A stretch of DNA of 64,000 nucleotides, from the NCBI GenBank assembly GCA_963741625.1, contig CAVUIT010000012.1, positions 1-64,000 on the forward strand, read 5' to 3'. The DNA comes from CAWBBA01 sp963741625 (GTDB lineage Bacteria; Desulfobacterota; Desulfomonilia; Desulfomonilales; Desulfomonilaceae). This document shows, piece after piece, positions 1 through 10,176 of this stretch. Under the pieces are notes generated by a model, which saw only the letters and a program-made list of their open reading frames with translations, searched no databases and was not told where the DNA came from. A program made the position numbers and the translations under genes. How positions within the stretch are numbered: position 1 is the stretch's first letter; the number at the start of each line of letters is the position of its first letter.

Positions 1-327
1 GCAACCGGGCGTCAGCATGCCATATTCCTTGGCTTATCAGGCCAGAGGCCACCGGTGCAATCTCGTGGCATGGCGTTTGCTTATGACATTGCCTGCAATC
101 CAAATTCTGTCGACTTTCGGAGCTCAATAAGTCCACAGGACTCGGCCATGTACAAGGCCGGCCAAGGAGACCGTCATGGAACTAGATCAGCATTTAGGGG
201 TGGCTCCATGGCCTGGACCGGAGGCCATTTGGACCATTCGGGAGATTAAATGGGAAGCTTGTAATGTGCCAATCAGCCGACCAGGCCAATGTTTGAGTCC
301 AGCACGGTAGTCGAGAGGGCTTTTGTT

Positions 328-546
328 ATGGGCGTTGTTCCTGTACCCGACGAAGCAACAGAGCTAAGCCGAAGAATAGACGAGATTCTCGAAATCCTCA
401 GGATTCAAAATAGCCTGCTGTGTCAGCTCCTTCCTCAATCGGCAAAATTGATTTCTGACTTGAAAAAGCTGACGATTCTGGAGAGCAGATTTGACGCCAT
501 AGATAGCTCGCTTTCCACCATAAAGGATTTTGTCAGGTTCAAGTGA
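328..546 (+). CDS. small helical hypothetical protein
   Basis: A 72-residue protein that I do not recognise. The ATG at 328 follows a GAGAGGG stretch; an in-frame ATG at 289 would add 13 residues but has no visible ribosome site. From about residue 10 to the end the sequence alternates Leu/Ile with charged residues, with little Gly or Pro, so a helical hairpin or short coiled coil is likely. There is no signal peptide or metal-binding cysteine pair. It lies just upstream of fragments of regulatory genes on the same strand. Coding status is probable but unproven. Confidence 0.4.
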   Translation: MGVVPVPDEATELSRRIDEILEILRIQNSLLCQLLPQSAKLISDLKKLTILESRFDAIDSSLSTIKDFVRFK

Positions 547-592
547 CCGCAGTTCGCGAGGACGGGAACCATGAAGCGCACCGAGTCGCCTG

Positions 593-772
593 ATGACCGA
601 CAAAAATGCTGAGAAAACTCCAGGACCGCTTGGAATCTCCGACTGGGCCTCCCAAAACATTGATGTTGCCGAACTGTTCACTATAGATGTGACAGCATCC
701 GACAGCTTCGAAGTCCCAACAAGAAGTTGGGATAAAATGAGTTGGTCTCCTCCGGGGGGCGTTGATGGCTGA
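593..772 (+). pseudogene. N-terminal fragment of a PAS-LuxR regulator paralogue
   Basis: This 59-codon ORF (ATG at 593, TGA at 770-772) matches only the N-terminus of the PAS-LuxR regulator encoded on the other strand near 26.1 kb. Both begin M(T/S)DK, then share an acidic stretch, 'TIDV/TKDVT', 'SF(E/D)V' and a Trp, followed in the regulator by the PAS domain. Here the similarity stops before the PAS domain and the frame closes, so it is probably the stump of a duplicated regulator. A 21-codon ORF (ATG 765, TAG 828-830) overlaps its end behind a G-run; I see no support for function there. Confidence 0.5.
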
Positions 773-859
773 AAAGGATCTACCCGATTTTGACGTTTTG
801 ACCCCGGAAGAAGCCCCCGAAGGTATTTAGAAGGTGGCAAGCCGGGGACAAGGCATGTA

Positions 860-1105
860 GTGCGGGATACTTCTGAGAACAGGATAAGTGCCATTGGGAT
901 TAAAGCCCAAGCCGACGAGACGAAATTTCTTACGGTTGTTGGTCATGAGCTCGGTGAGAAAGGCCCGTTTGAACCGGAAGTCCTATGCCGTTGGGCACGG
1001 AAGTTGAAACCTGATGGTGCGATTTGTGCTCGATTTCGCATCACGAAGATAAACGAACAAGACGTTCATCGTCTCAGGGAATTCGTTCAAGGGGTTTTGA
1101 ATTGA
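860..1105 (+). pseudogene. C-terminal fragment of a PilZ-like domain protein
   Basis: The 81 residues opened by a GTG at 860 align with the last third of the PilZ-like protein at 26.6 kb: 'LTVVGHEL' parallels 'LVVVPDEF', 'FEPEVLCRWARK' parallels 'FSFEAKCRW', and both continue to 'ICxxxFxIT' and a C-terminal Leu-rich helix. The N-terminal modules and first half of the domain are missing. The DNA upstream instead carries the stump of a different regulator. The likeliest reading is the remains of a module/PilZ-like gene after deletion or recombination among paralogues. Expression as a short protein cannot be excluded. Confidence 0.5.
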
Positions 1106-1140
1106 AAAAGCCTGAAGGACATTTTCTGGTGGGAGTTCCC

Positions 1141-1464
1141 ATGGCGAAAAGAACAATGAATGCAAAAGAATTGCTGGCCGACATCAAGGGCGGAATGGAT
1201 GATGCTCGCTTAATGGAGAAGTATAGGCTTTCAAGAGATCTCCTTCAGAGTGTGTTCGAGAAGCTCGTGGATATGGGTTTGTTGAAGCGACACGACCTGG
1301 AGAAAAGAACCCTCATGTCTGAAAAATCCATTGCAATTGCTTGGGAATGCCCGGCGTGTGACATACCTCAACCAAAAGCATACGATGAATGCCCGCGATG
1401 TGGCGTCGTTGCGGCGAAGTTCAAGAAATCGGGCGTTAAAGTTTGGGATTTTTGGGAACCCTGA
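1141..1464 (+). CDS. LMxKYxLS-module protein with C-terminal zinc ribbon
   Basis: A 107-residue protein. The ATG at 1141 is preceded by GGTGGGAG; the longer GTG-started ORF overlaps the preceding fragment. Residues 5-50 form one copy of a module seen repeatedly in this window: an AKELL...GMDDARLMEKY helix, a turn at 'LS', then a helix ending 'EKLVDMGLL'. This resembles a helix-turn-helix. The C-terminus has two Cys-x2-Cys knuckles (CPAC, CPRC) about 13 residues apart, typical of a small zinc ribbon. A nucleic-acid or protein adaptor role is inferred, not shown. It lies 81 bp upstream of a three-module relative on the same strand. Confidence 0.75.
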   Translation: MAKRTMNAKELLADIKGGMDDARLMEKYRLSRDLLQSVFEKLVDMGLLKRHDLEKRTLMSEKSIAIAWECPACDIPQPKAYDECPRCGVVAAKFKKSGVKVWDFWEP

Positions 1465-1545
1465 TGGGCCCTCCGATGGTCAGGGGTGCTGAGAGCCGCA
1501 CAATGGAGGTCGCCTGAAAATTTCTCTTGAGGACAAAATATACCA

Positions 1546-2499
1546 ATGGCCGAAAATAAGAAAATTGAAGCCCTGCAAGTGCTGATAGACCTTCGCTGCG
1601 GATTCACCAAATCTCAACTCATGGGAAAATATGCTCTTTCTTTCAACGGATTGAAGAATCTGCTTACCCAATTGAAAGGGGTCCTTTCCGAATACTCGGT
1701 TACGAACGGAAACAGAAACGCATTGCCATTGGGCAAGCGCGAGATCAATGCAAAAGAAGTGCTCTGTGACCTTCGTGCAGGATTCAATGACGCGGCCCTA
1801 ATGGAAAAATACAAATTGTCGGCTGCGGGACTGAATAGTCTCAAGGCCAAATTGACAAACGCGAATCTCTTACAAGCCAAAAGACGAATCAACATCGACC
1901 CTATCGTAAAAGACCTGAAATTAGGAATGACCGAACCGGACCTTATGGAAAAGCATCAGCTAACATTGTTGGAATTACAGGAAATCGTTAGAAGGCTCGA
2001 AGAGATTGGCCTCGTAGCATCCGATGAGATCTGTCACCTTGACTTCCTGTCCGACCCGATTGCCGACGCGAAGACCCTGTTTCCCCTGATATCAATATCG
2101 GTTTACGACTCTAGGGATTCTGAAACCCTGGGCGAACTTCTCTACGTGAGGGGCAACACGGTCGGACTCAGAGGACTTACCGCAACCCTGGGCGCAACCA
2201 AAGTCATCGTGATCCAGTCAGACGGATTTCAGCAAGGTAAGCCGTTGGTATTTGACGCGAAATGTGTAGATACCGGTGCGCCGGCGGAACAAGGCCCTGC
2301 TGTGCAGGAATTCAAGATTTCCAACATAGCGCCGTGCGTAATGCGAGAGTTACAGGAGCTCACATCCACATGGATGGTGTCGCGGGAACAGGGCGAACTT
2401 GCCGAGAATCTATTTATGGGGGCTTATGAGGAAATGGAGGCCGACCAGCATGGCGACGATCTACGGAAACCGGATCCGAAGGCGAGGAGCAGGCAGTGA
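1546..2499 (+). CDS. triple LMxKYxLS-module protein with PilZ-like domain
   Basis: A 317-residue protein starting at ATG 1546. Residues 8-45, 67-107 and 112-150 are three tandem copies of the repeated HTH-like module ('LMGKYALS', 'LMEKYKLS', 'LMEKHQLT'). From about residue 175 to 275 follows a beta-rich domain of the same class as those at 26.6 and 27.5 kb, where the PilZ-type D/NxSxxG signature is clearer; here it is degenerate ('VRGNTVGLRG'), so c-di-GMP binding is doubtful. No membrane segment or signal peptide is visible. Probably a cytoplasmic regulator. It ends about 230 bp before the first giant sensor kinase on the same strand. Confidence 0.75.
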   Translation: MAENKKIEALQVLIDLRCGFTKSQLMGKYALSFNGLKNLLTQLKGVLSEYSVTNGNRNALPLGKREINAKEVLCDLRAGFNDAALMEKYKLSAAGLNSLKAKLTNANLLQAKRRINIDPIVKDLKLGMTEPDLMEKHQLTLLELQEIVRRLEEIGLVASDEICHLDFLSDPIADAKTLFPLISISVYDSRDSETLGELLYVRGNTVGLRGLTATLGATKVIVIQSDGFQQGKPLVFDAKCVDTGAPAEQGPAVQEFKISNIAPCVMRELQELTSTWMVSREQGELAENLFMGAYEEMEADQHGDDLRKPDPKARSRQ

Positions 2500-2761
2500 T
2501 GAGCTGGGTGTCTCCAGGATTCTAGAGTGCACCGAATGGTCTCCCGGTCCGACACGTTCCGATGTATATTTCTATGGCTGCTTTGCCGCATTCTCTGGAT
2601 CAATAGAAATGCGTCGACTGCAGCAGGAGCTAAAACTGTCTTCTAGACAATGACTTCATGCCTCCAGGTTCAAGTGAAGATATAAGCTGCAAATTTCAAG
2701 CAACTCATGACATAATGATTACAGTGATGTGGAAGAACAACCGCCAGTAGGGGTACCCTGG

Positions 2762-5700
2762 ATGACAACCGAGTTTAAGACAATGGAGCAGCTAGGAGCG
2801 GAGATCCGCCGCTTACATCAACGAGTTGCGGAGTTGGAAACCCAGAAAAGTGGACATGAATTGATTTTGGAGGCGTACAGACAATCCGAGGCAAAATTTA
2901 AGAGCGTTGCTGAGAATTCGGATGCTGGTGTGTGCATAATTCAGGATGGCATTGTCAAGTACGTCAACCCCAAGATGGCAGCAATATTCGGATACACGGT
3001 TGATGAATTGGTAGACAACGTTAATGCCAAAACCCTTGTCTTGCCCGAAGACTGGTCCATGGTTGAGGAGAATATCAGACGGCCGAATTTGTGGACAGGC
3101 GGAGGCGACAAGTTACCAATTCAGGGGAATAACGAAGGATGGAGAGATCATAAGTGTCGAGATTTACTTTTCCCGCGTTGATTATGAAGGTCGCCCAGCT
3201 CTCATGGGTACCCTGCTGGACATCACGCAACGCCTACGGGCCGAAGCAGAGTTGGAGCGGGAGGAAAACAAATTTCGGGTACTTTATGATCTGGCAGTGG
3301 CGATGACAGCCGACAATAGCCTCGATGATAACCTTTCGATGGTAGTTAAGCAGAGCAGGAAATTGCTTGGTTTCGATGCATCGTACATTGCACTGCGGGA
3401 CGATAAGGCGGGAGATGTTTATATGCATATTCTGTCAGGCATCACGACAGAGGCATTTAAACAGATGAGGCTGCCGTTCGGGGCTGGCGTTGGAGGCAAA
3501 GTCGCCGCTACACAAAAGGGTGTCATGGTCAGCGATTATTTCCAGGAGGTGGAGTCACCGGTGCACGACATAGTCCGTGCCGAGGGGTTAATATCAGGCA
3601 TAGCAGTGCCAATCCAAATTGGCCCCACCAACTTGGGCGTGCTTTACGGCTTTAATCGGACTAAGACCTCTTTTTCCAAATCAGACCTGGATACTCTGTT
3701 TCTTCTTGGGAACCTAGCTGCAGTTGAAATCACCCGTAAGCGGCAGGAGATCGACCTAAGGAAGGCTCGCGATGACCTTGAGCAAAAAGTCCAAGAACGT
3801 ACAGTCGGGCTGTCTGCAGCTAACGAACACCTGAAACAATCGGAAGAAAAATACCGTCTTGTGGTGGAGAACGCCCAAGAGGCAATTCTTGTAGCTCAGG
3901 ATGGAATACTTAGATTTGTCAATCCGAAAATCTTTGAACTCATATCCTACAGCGAGGAAGAGTTGCTCTCAAAGCCTTTTACAGAGTTCATTCATCCGGA
4001 TGATAGGGAGATGGTCTATCCTACGCCACCTGCGCAGACTGAAGGGGGAACGATTTCCCACCCGTTATTCCTTCCGACTCTTGGACAAGGACGGAACGGT
4101 AAAATGGGTAGAGATCGACTCTGCTCTAGTTTCCTGGGAAGGTAGGCCCGCTGCAGTGGTTTTTATGACGGACACTACCGAACGCGTTCGTATGGAACAA
4201 GCTCTGAAGCAAAGTGAGGAACGGTACCGAGCTCTGGCTGAGAATTCACTCACGGGCATTTGCGTACACCAACATGGGGTGCACGTGTATGTGAACGAGC
4301 AGTACGCCAAAGACCTCGGTTACTCAGCCGACGAACTGCTCGGCAAACGGTTGATGGAAGTTGTTGCTCCGCAGGATCACGAAATGGTCCAGCAAATATG
4401 GCTCGATAGGCTTGCGGGGCAAGAAGGTTCCCAGCCGATATCAAGCGAGATCCCTGAAAAAGGACGGCACCGTGAGATGGAAGGAAGTGTGGGCCACGGT
4501 GATAGGGCACAACGGAAGCCCGGCAATTCTTGCCAATGTATTTGACATCTCTGAGCGCAAGGCTGCTGAGGAGGCGCTTCGAGAGTCGGAAAAGAAATAT
4601 CGAACAATTTTGGAGACCATTGCGGATGGTTACCATGAGGTCGATCTGGCTGGCAACCTCACCTTTGTCAATGATTCCTTGTGCGAAATACTTGGCTATG
4701 CCCGAGAAGAATTGTTGGGTGGCAACTACAGAAAGCTTATGGACGAACGCAGCGTCAAAGGTGTTTATGAGGCATATAATGAGGTCTACAGAACAGGCAA
4801 GCCCAACCCCGGATTCATGTACCAAAACATAGGGAAGGACGGATCTAGACGAGATGTTTCTGTCTCGATATCTCCGATCAAAGATGCAAACGGCCAACCG
4901 CTTGGTTTTAGGGGCATAATGCGTGACGTGACGCCAGAAGTCCAGCTACAAAAGCAGCTTATACAGGCCCAAAAGATGGAGGCAATCGGAACACTGGCAG
5001 GCGGCATTGCTCACGATTTCAACAACCTGCTCCAGGTCACTCTGGGATATTCTGACCTGCTCTTGATGCGAAAGGAAGAGGGCGACCCGGAATATGCCGA
5101 TCTCAAGAAGATAGTCCAGGCCGGAAGAAACGGAGCCGATCTGGTCCGGCGGTTACTGACTTTTAGCAGAAAAGTTGAGCCCAGATTTCGGCCTATGAAT
5201 CTGAACAATCTAATTAGGCAGGTAGAAAAATTACTGTTCCGGCTCATCCGCAAGATGATAGCGATTGAACTACGCCTCGACGACTCGTTGAGAATAATCA
5301 ATGCTGACGCAATGCAACTGGAGCAGATCCTGATGAATTTGGCCGTCAACGCTGGAGATGCCATGCCTGACGGAGGGAAACTGACTATTGAAACGACCAA
5401 TGCGGTTCTGGGTCAAGAATTTTGCAGAGCTCACGTCGGGGCTCAAGCCGGTGAATACGTGTTGCTCAGGGTTTCAGACACTGGCCACGGGATGGATAGA
5501 GAGATTCTCCAACACATCTTTGAGCCCTTCTACACCACCAAAGCGGTAGGACGCGGAACAGGCTTGGGGCTGGCCACGGTGTACGGCATCGTGAAGCAAC
5601 ATAGCGGTCACATCGAGTGCAAAAGCAAATTGGATCGGGGCACTACCTTCAGCATTTACCTGCCACCAATGGAAATGGAAGAAGCATCAGAGGTTGCTGC

Positions 5701-6094
5701 ATCCGGAGATATGCTTGCATTTGGGACAGAAACGATTTTGCTGGTGGATGACGAAGAGTTGGTAATAGCTTTAGGTGACGAAATGCTCAAACTGGCCGGA
5801 TATGTGGTTCTAAAGGCTAGAAACGGAAAAGAGGCCCTGGAGATCTATCGAAAGAAAAAGGATAGCATATCTTTGATAATTTTGGATCTCATTATGCCGG
5901 TCATGGGGGGCAGCCAGTGCATGAAGGAGATTCTCAAGATCAATCCAAATGCAAAGATCCTGTTGGCCAGCGGTTACACTGCTGACGGACCGACGAAACA
6001 ATCTATGGAATCCCGCGCTAAGGGATCTGTTGTTAAACCATACAAGGCCAACGAAATCCTGCGGACTATTCGGCGGGTCCTGGACGCAGACTGA
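2762..6094 (+). pseudogene. multi-PAS/GAF hybrid sensor histidine kinase, frame broken three times
   Basis: Joined across three single-base register changes (about 3100, 4020 and 4420), this encodes roughly 1110 residues. The order is a short coiled coil, PAS, GAF (about 3260-3730), coiled coil, three further PAS domains, HisKA with the phospho-acceptor in 'GGIAHDFNN' (about 5000), HATPase_c with 'NLAVNAGDAM' and 'GRGTGLGLATV', and a C-terminal REC domain with 'LLVDDEE', an 'LDLIMP' Asp and 'VVKPY'. There is no membrane segment, so it should sense cytoplasmic signals and pass phosphate from His to its own Asp. The ATG at 2762 is chosen over the in-frame GTG at 2729. At all three breaks, removing one base restores the PAS fold. 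It is either an inactive gene or hit by consensus errors; the last 577 residues form one intact ORF from 4361. Confidence 0.8.
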
Positions 6095-6673
6095 CAAGCA
6101 AAACCGTTGGACTAGGAATCGCTTTAAACTGTAGGTGTGGCCTTTGGGTGGGGTACACAATTCGCTGCCAACCATCCTTTTGGATACTCCCTTCATCTTT
6201 CATAGACTAACACCATTATCCAGCATTAACCCGGATTATTCTGGTCGAATAGTTCCGCGGCTCGCTCCGATTTGCGCACGTTGCAATCCGATCCGCAATC
6301 ACGCGTCGCCATGCGCGACTTCCAGTGTCTCTTCAATACCGTCTCACGCCTGCTGTACGTTGCGCTGGCAGCTCTTTCCAGTTTTGTCCAAAGAAAGCCT
6401 TTGGGAGCATTGCAGAACGATTGTCACCGTGCTGAACATCCGCTCCTGCCTGCATCTTCCCTTCTTTTCTATATCGTTGTATTTAAGACAGGCAAAGGAC
6501 GATTCAATTTTTGGACATGGGAAAATAACATAAACCCTGGGCCGTGGGTCCTTTTTCCGTAAAGTCCTTTTTCTGTCTGAAAGAGTGGGAGTCTGCCTTA
6601 CCAGGGACAAGAGCCATTGGCGAGGTCTCCGATGGTGGAGTGGAACTGGCCCTAAGAGACAGTCATTTCCACC
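6095..6673. other. intergenic, no recognisable gene
   Basis: No ORF here looks protein-like. The only recognisable element is a partial copy (about 6448-6475) of the leader sequence that precedes the two recombination modules at 19.2 and 30.0 kb; here it breaks off after 'ctatat' and no module genes follow. Confidence 0.5.
6448..6475 (+). repeat. partial copy of the recombination-module leader
   Basis: The stretch gcctgcatcttcccttctt followed by ttctatat matches the leaders beginning at 19182 and 29969, allowing one or two differences. The downstream half (the 'tgagggt..agtggg' part and the Shine-Dalgarno) is absent. It is probably a remnant left by loss or movement of a third module. Confidence 0.5.
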
Positions 6674-7096
6674 TCAACCCTCTTCCCAGATCGAGTCCGA
6701 GACATAGTTCTCATTACAAGAGGCGCACCGATAATGGACATCCAGTTCTATGACAGTGGCGGGAGGTTCGGGAAGGTTCATAATTGCCATGACCTCCGTG
6801 ATCTGCGTCTGAGGAATGCAAATGTCGTGGTAGAGGAGAAATTTGCCATCCTTAATTGAATACGCCACTCTGCCTCGGGGGAAGAAATCGTAGGACTTAT
6901 CTCTATGCCCCGATATGGACGGAGCCAAGGTATTCTCCCAGTAATACTTGTGGTCTCCTGCATGGATAAGAAAATCCTCCCCTCGTTGTTCGGCTTGGGA
7001 TAGGGGAGTGGACTCGATATGGAGGGAACTGTTGGCGTAGAAGAATATCCCGACGTGAGGTTCCTTGGCTGGCTCTGGTTTATCGTATTCTACCAT
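6674..7096 (-). CDS. conserved hypothetical protein (YPRGR/LYHD type)
   Basis: A 140-residue protein read from ATG 7096; the longer upstream extension lacks protein character. It has a pattern I remember from an uncharacterised bacterial family: 'HYE/KYYWEN', a charged spacer, 'DFFPRGRVAYS', then 'FLLYHDICI'. The C-terminus has a CxxC pair (CASC). No signal peptide or membrane segment is seen. It lies 92 bp downstream of a frameshifted conserved hypothetical gene on the same strand, so the two may be cotranscribed. Function unknown; some relatives sit in mobile or toxin-antitoxin neighbourhoods, but nothing here supports that role. Confidence 0.65.
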   Translation of the reverse strand: MVEYDKPEPAKEPHVGIFFYANSSLHIESTPLSQAEQRGEDFLIHAGDHKYYWENTLAPSISGHRDKSYDFFPRGRVAYSIKDGKFLLYHDICIPQTQITEVMAIMNLPEPPATVIELDVHYRCASCNENYVSDSIWEEG

Positions 7097-7188
7097 AGGT
7101 CCATCTCTCTGCGATACGCAGTTTGCTGACACAAACAAAGGATTGCGCCGGGTCGGAGAAGGACCGACCAGCCTCTCTACTGGATATT

Positions 7189-7600
7189 TCAAGGAATGAA
7201 ATGAGGTTCGTCCCGGACGACTTCGAGGCATTTGTCAATTGACAAACACGGGTACATTTTGCACCACCTGCCGGTCTGCCCCTTGTAAGCCAGGTTAAAC
7301 TTTCCATTACCCAAATACCCCATTCTCGCAAAGGGGACTTCAAAGGCTCGGGGAAACAGCGTCAGGGAAAAAAGCGATATACGTGGCGCAGAAATAGAAA
7401 TGCCGTTGATGCCATTGGGTGTAGATGTCTGCGATATAATTGCACTGCGGGTTTTCCGGCTGTTCTACGTGCGCAGGTTTCAAGTGCTGATCGACCAGTT
7501 TTTGTGCCTTGGAAGAAATCTCAGATTTGAGCGCCTCTGGAACCTGGGGGATTCGCGGCTTACGCAAGGGAGACCCGAACACCCTGAGAGGTTTGGCCAT
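7189..7600 (-). pseudogene. conserved hypothetical protein, one frameshift
   Basis: Read from ATG 7600, the first 86 residues end abruptly after '...FFPDAVSPSL'. Skipping one base at about 7347 restores an unbroken continuation, 'AFEVPFARMGYLGNG' to '...EPHFIP', ending at 7189. The joined product of about 137 residues matches an uncharacterised family I recall by its 'YIADIYTxW...FYFCAxY...SP...FARMxY...TGRW' pattern. The shift follows a CCCCG stretch. It may be a sequencing error or real inactivation. The gene lies between two other small minus-strand genes. Confidence 0.65.
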
Positions 7601-7718
7601 AATATTCTGTCTCTTTATTTCGCTTGAGAAGGGGATTGCACTGTATCCATCACAAGTCCTGAGAGTCAACAATAAATGGATGTCAACCGGAACCGAGATG
7701 GGCTGTGAGGTATTTTAA

Positions 7719-7994
7719 CTACACCTGTACATAAGTCGGGGTGTAGTCTTCTGGAGTATCCTTATAGAGCGCCTGCTTGAGCATCCACACCCCAATATAA
7801 AGCCTCACGGATGCGTAGCCACCCGACGAACGGCAGTAATCATCAAACCTCTCTTGCTGCACGGGATCAAACCCCAGTGCTTCATACGAGGATTCTATCC
7901 AACCATAAAATGCTTCCAAATCAAGAGCGTCAAGGCTCTCCCCCTCCTGAATCAACTGTATTATCTCCGTATAGGCTTGCTCCGAGATCGTCAT
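7719..7994 (-). CDS. small acidic conserved protein (ISEQA family, copy 1)
   Basis: A 91-residue acidic protein read from ATG 7994 (MTISEQAY). A close paralogue lies at 53809-54081; the two share 'DLEAFYGWxExSYxAL', 'FDPVQQERF', 'YCxSS' and 'MLKQALYKDTPxDYTP'. No membrane segment or known catalytic motif is visible. Sequence upstream of the start (8041-8097) is also conserved at the other locus, so the duplication included the 5' region. Strong conservation between copies argues that the product is real and selected. Function unknown. Confidence 0.75.
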   Translation of the reverse strand: MTISEQAYTEIIQLIQEGESLDALDLEAFYGWIESSYEALGFDPVQQERFDDYCRSSGGYASVRLYIGVWMLKQALYKDTPEDYTPTYVQV

Positions 7995-8737
7995 GGCCAC
8001 CTCCGGCAAGTCAGAATACGGGAAAGTCCAGTATCAAAAGACTTGGGGGCTGTCCACTTAAATTGGAGCGAGGAATAGAAACCCTGAAAATGATGGGGAA
8101 ATTGGCGGGGCGCGGAACATGCGGGGAGTTGACTGGTCTTGTGCACTCGGAACATCCCGTTCAAGCGGGGAGTACGGATTTCCAACCGTTCGGCGAGGGG
8201 TGTTCGTTCCTCGCCTGATCGGCGAGTTTAAGAGGCATCCCATCCTTGGGGTGGATCGAATAGAGAATGCGCGCCGCGAGGGTGTCCTTCATGAGAATGA
8301 GCGGTACCATTCGGACATCACTGGTCTTTGAAACTGGTTACCCATCGGAATTCCGACCGCCTTTCCCCATCTCCCCGAAACATGATCGTTCATCGTCAAA
8401 CGCGGTATATTCATTTGGCGTCGCCGTTTTCTTTGGCTCAACGTAACCTGGCCATGTACGAGAGCGGTCGCAGTAGATATCGTTCTTGACCGGGGGCGTT
8501 CGATGGGTACACTGAGAAACAGTAAAATACAGGTTTTTTCAGCAGCGTGACGACGGTTTTGCGTCCGTCGGGTCTTCTGGGAGGAGACAGGGCTCCTTCG
8601 AGGCGGTGGGGAAACCTCTTCGAACCATCCTTTGGCGGATCACCGGTCCAATAAGCTCCGGAACGGCAGGATCGCCACATAATCCCAGATTCTCTTGCTT
8701 CTCGAACGTGTAGGCATGGGTCTGGGTGGAGGGGAGT
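7995..8737. other. intergenic region, divergent promoters
   Basis: This lies between a minus-strand small gene and a plus-strand response regulator. Apart from the block at 8041-8097 shared with 54123-54180, I see no convincing gene or RNA. The short ORFs in it lack family resemblance and ribosome sites. Confidence 0.4.
8041..8097 (-). repeat. conserved 5' region shared by the two ISEQA-family genes
   Basis: Positions 8041-8097 and 54123-54180 share 'tgtccactt.aattagg/gagc', then 'ccctgaaaa.gatg'. Each lies about 40-60 bp upstream of a copy of the ISEQA-family gene, in the same orientation. It may hold the promoter or a regulatory site; no factor can be named. Confidence 0.45.
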
Positions 8738-9620
8738 ATGGGCGAAAACCGAACAATTAGGATTCTTATCGTAGATGACGAGCCGTTCATCGGCGATCTG
8801 CTTGGGCGTTACTTGACGTCCGACGGGTACAACTGTCGGGTAGTTCGGAGCGGAAAAGAAGCCATAGAGGAACTCGAATCGACCTACGATCCATCTCGTT
8901 TTGGCGGACATCATGATGCCGGGAATGTCCGGTATTGATCTTCTCACCATAATTAAGTCCCAGTACCCGGACGTGGCGGTGATCATGGTCACGGGCGTGG
9001 ACGACAGGGACACGGGCGTGCTTGCCGTGGAGCTTGGAGCGTACGGTTATATTGTCAAGCCCTTTGAACGTAACGAGATCTTGATCAATGTAGCCAATGC
9101 CATTGAACGACGGAGATTGGCACTTATTGCCAGAGAAAGCAAAAGCGTCAAGACTTCTACGGGGGAGCAGGTAACTGTAAGGCGTCCCCCAATTCAGGTT
9201 TCCGCAAGAAAGGTCCTGGATCTAATCAATTCAGGGATGGATGAGGCCGCCCTCATGGGAGAACTCAAGCTTTCTGCAAAGGCTCTTCACAGTCTCATGG
9301 ACCAGGTGGTAGCCGCCGGACTGCTAAAGCAATCGGAAGTTGACCACAGGAACTCCCTATCCCCCGGCACGGTGGTTGTGGAACTCGACCAAGCCAAGTT
9401 TCCGGAGATTAACAAAGAAAAGCCAGTTATCAGCGCAACTGATGCTGCCCAATGCATAAGGTCCGGAATGGACGATTCGGCTCTGATGAAAAGATACGGG
9501 ATTTCCGCAAAGGGACTTCGGAGCCTTTTGAGGAAATTGGTTGCATCAGGAGTTGTTGAGCAATCCGAACTTGACAAGAGGATGTCCGAGACTCATCTGT
9601 GGGCAGTCCTCGAAGACTGA
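8738..9620 (+). pseudogene. response regulator (REC plus two LMxKYxLS modules), one frameshift
   Basis: Starts at ATG 8738 behind GGAGGGGAG. The first frame gives the REC N-terminus ('ILIVDDEPFIGDLL') and breaks at about 8890. The next frame continues 'LVLADIMMPGMSG', containing the phospho-acceptor Asp, then 'VTGVDD' and 'IVKPF'. After the REC domain come two copies of the window's HTH-like module, in the position of an output domain, ending '...HLWAVLED'. About 293 residues if joined. This is the only place here where the module sits behind a receiver domain, suggesting that it acts as an effector. One surplus base explains the break. A CheY-like gene and a sensor kinase follow on the same strand. 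Confidence 0.75.
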
Positions 9621-9801
9621 GCTGTTACGCTAATTCGGGGTGTCCTCAATCGAGGGTAGGGAGCCCCGGTGACGTGAATCTAATCATTTGTCTGGCGGCC
9701 AAGGAAGTGGGAAGGAACAGCGGCGAGTTGATTTGATATTAGATCTCAGAACGACCTGATTTCACCGTAACTTTCTTGCACTCAAGGGGGAGGGCTGAGC
9801 G

Positions 9802-10176
9802 GTGGCTCGAATTCTTGTGATAGAAGACGAAGAGGACATCAGAGGGCTATACTCGCGGATTCTCAAGCATGCCGGACACGATGTCATCGAAGCGCCAGAT
9901 GGCAAGCTCGGAGTCGAGCTCTATCGCGAGAATCCTGCCGATCTTGTGATCACGGATATAATCATGCCAGAAAAGGAAGGCATTGAACTCATCATCGAAC
10001 TCCGACGTGATTTTCCTGATGTGAAGATCATCGCGGTGTCCGGGGGCGGTCAACTTATGGCAAGTGCAACCTGTCTGCGCCTAGCGAAGGGCTTAGGGGC
10101 AGTCAGAACACTAGCCAAGCCTTTCAGTCAACAGGAACTTGTGGATACGGTTCGGGAGGTGTTGGATGGAAAGTGA
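9802..10176 (+). CDS. single-domain CheY-like response regulator (copy 1)
   Basis: A 124-residue receiver domain with no output domain, starting at GTG 9802 behind GGGGGAGGG. Key residues are visible: the acidic pair in 'VIEDEEDI', the phospho-acceptor in 'LVITDIIMPEKEG', the Ser in 'IAVSGGG' and the Lys in 'TLAKPF'. It is about 75% similar to the copy at 18156. Both lie beside a giant hybrid kinase, so they probably receive or shuttle phosphate in those pathways. Confidence 0.85.
   Translation: MARILVIEDEEDIRGLYSRILKHAGHDVIEAPDGKLGVELYRENPADLVITDIIMPEKEGIELIIELRRDFPDVKIIAVSGGGQLMASATCLRLAKGLGAVRTLAKPFSQQELVDTVREVLDGK

Noticed and set aside
364..894. A 176-codon minus-strand ORF
   Set aside because: It overlaps several plus-strand fragments with homology and shows no domain or ribosome site.
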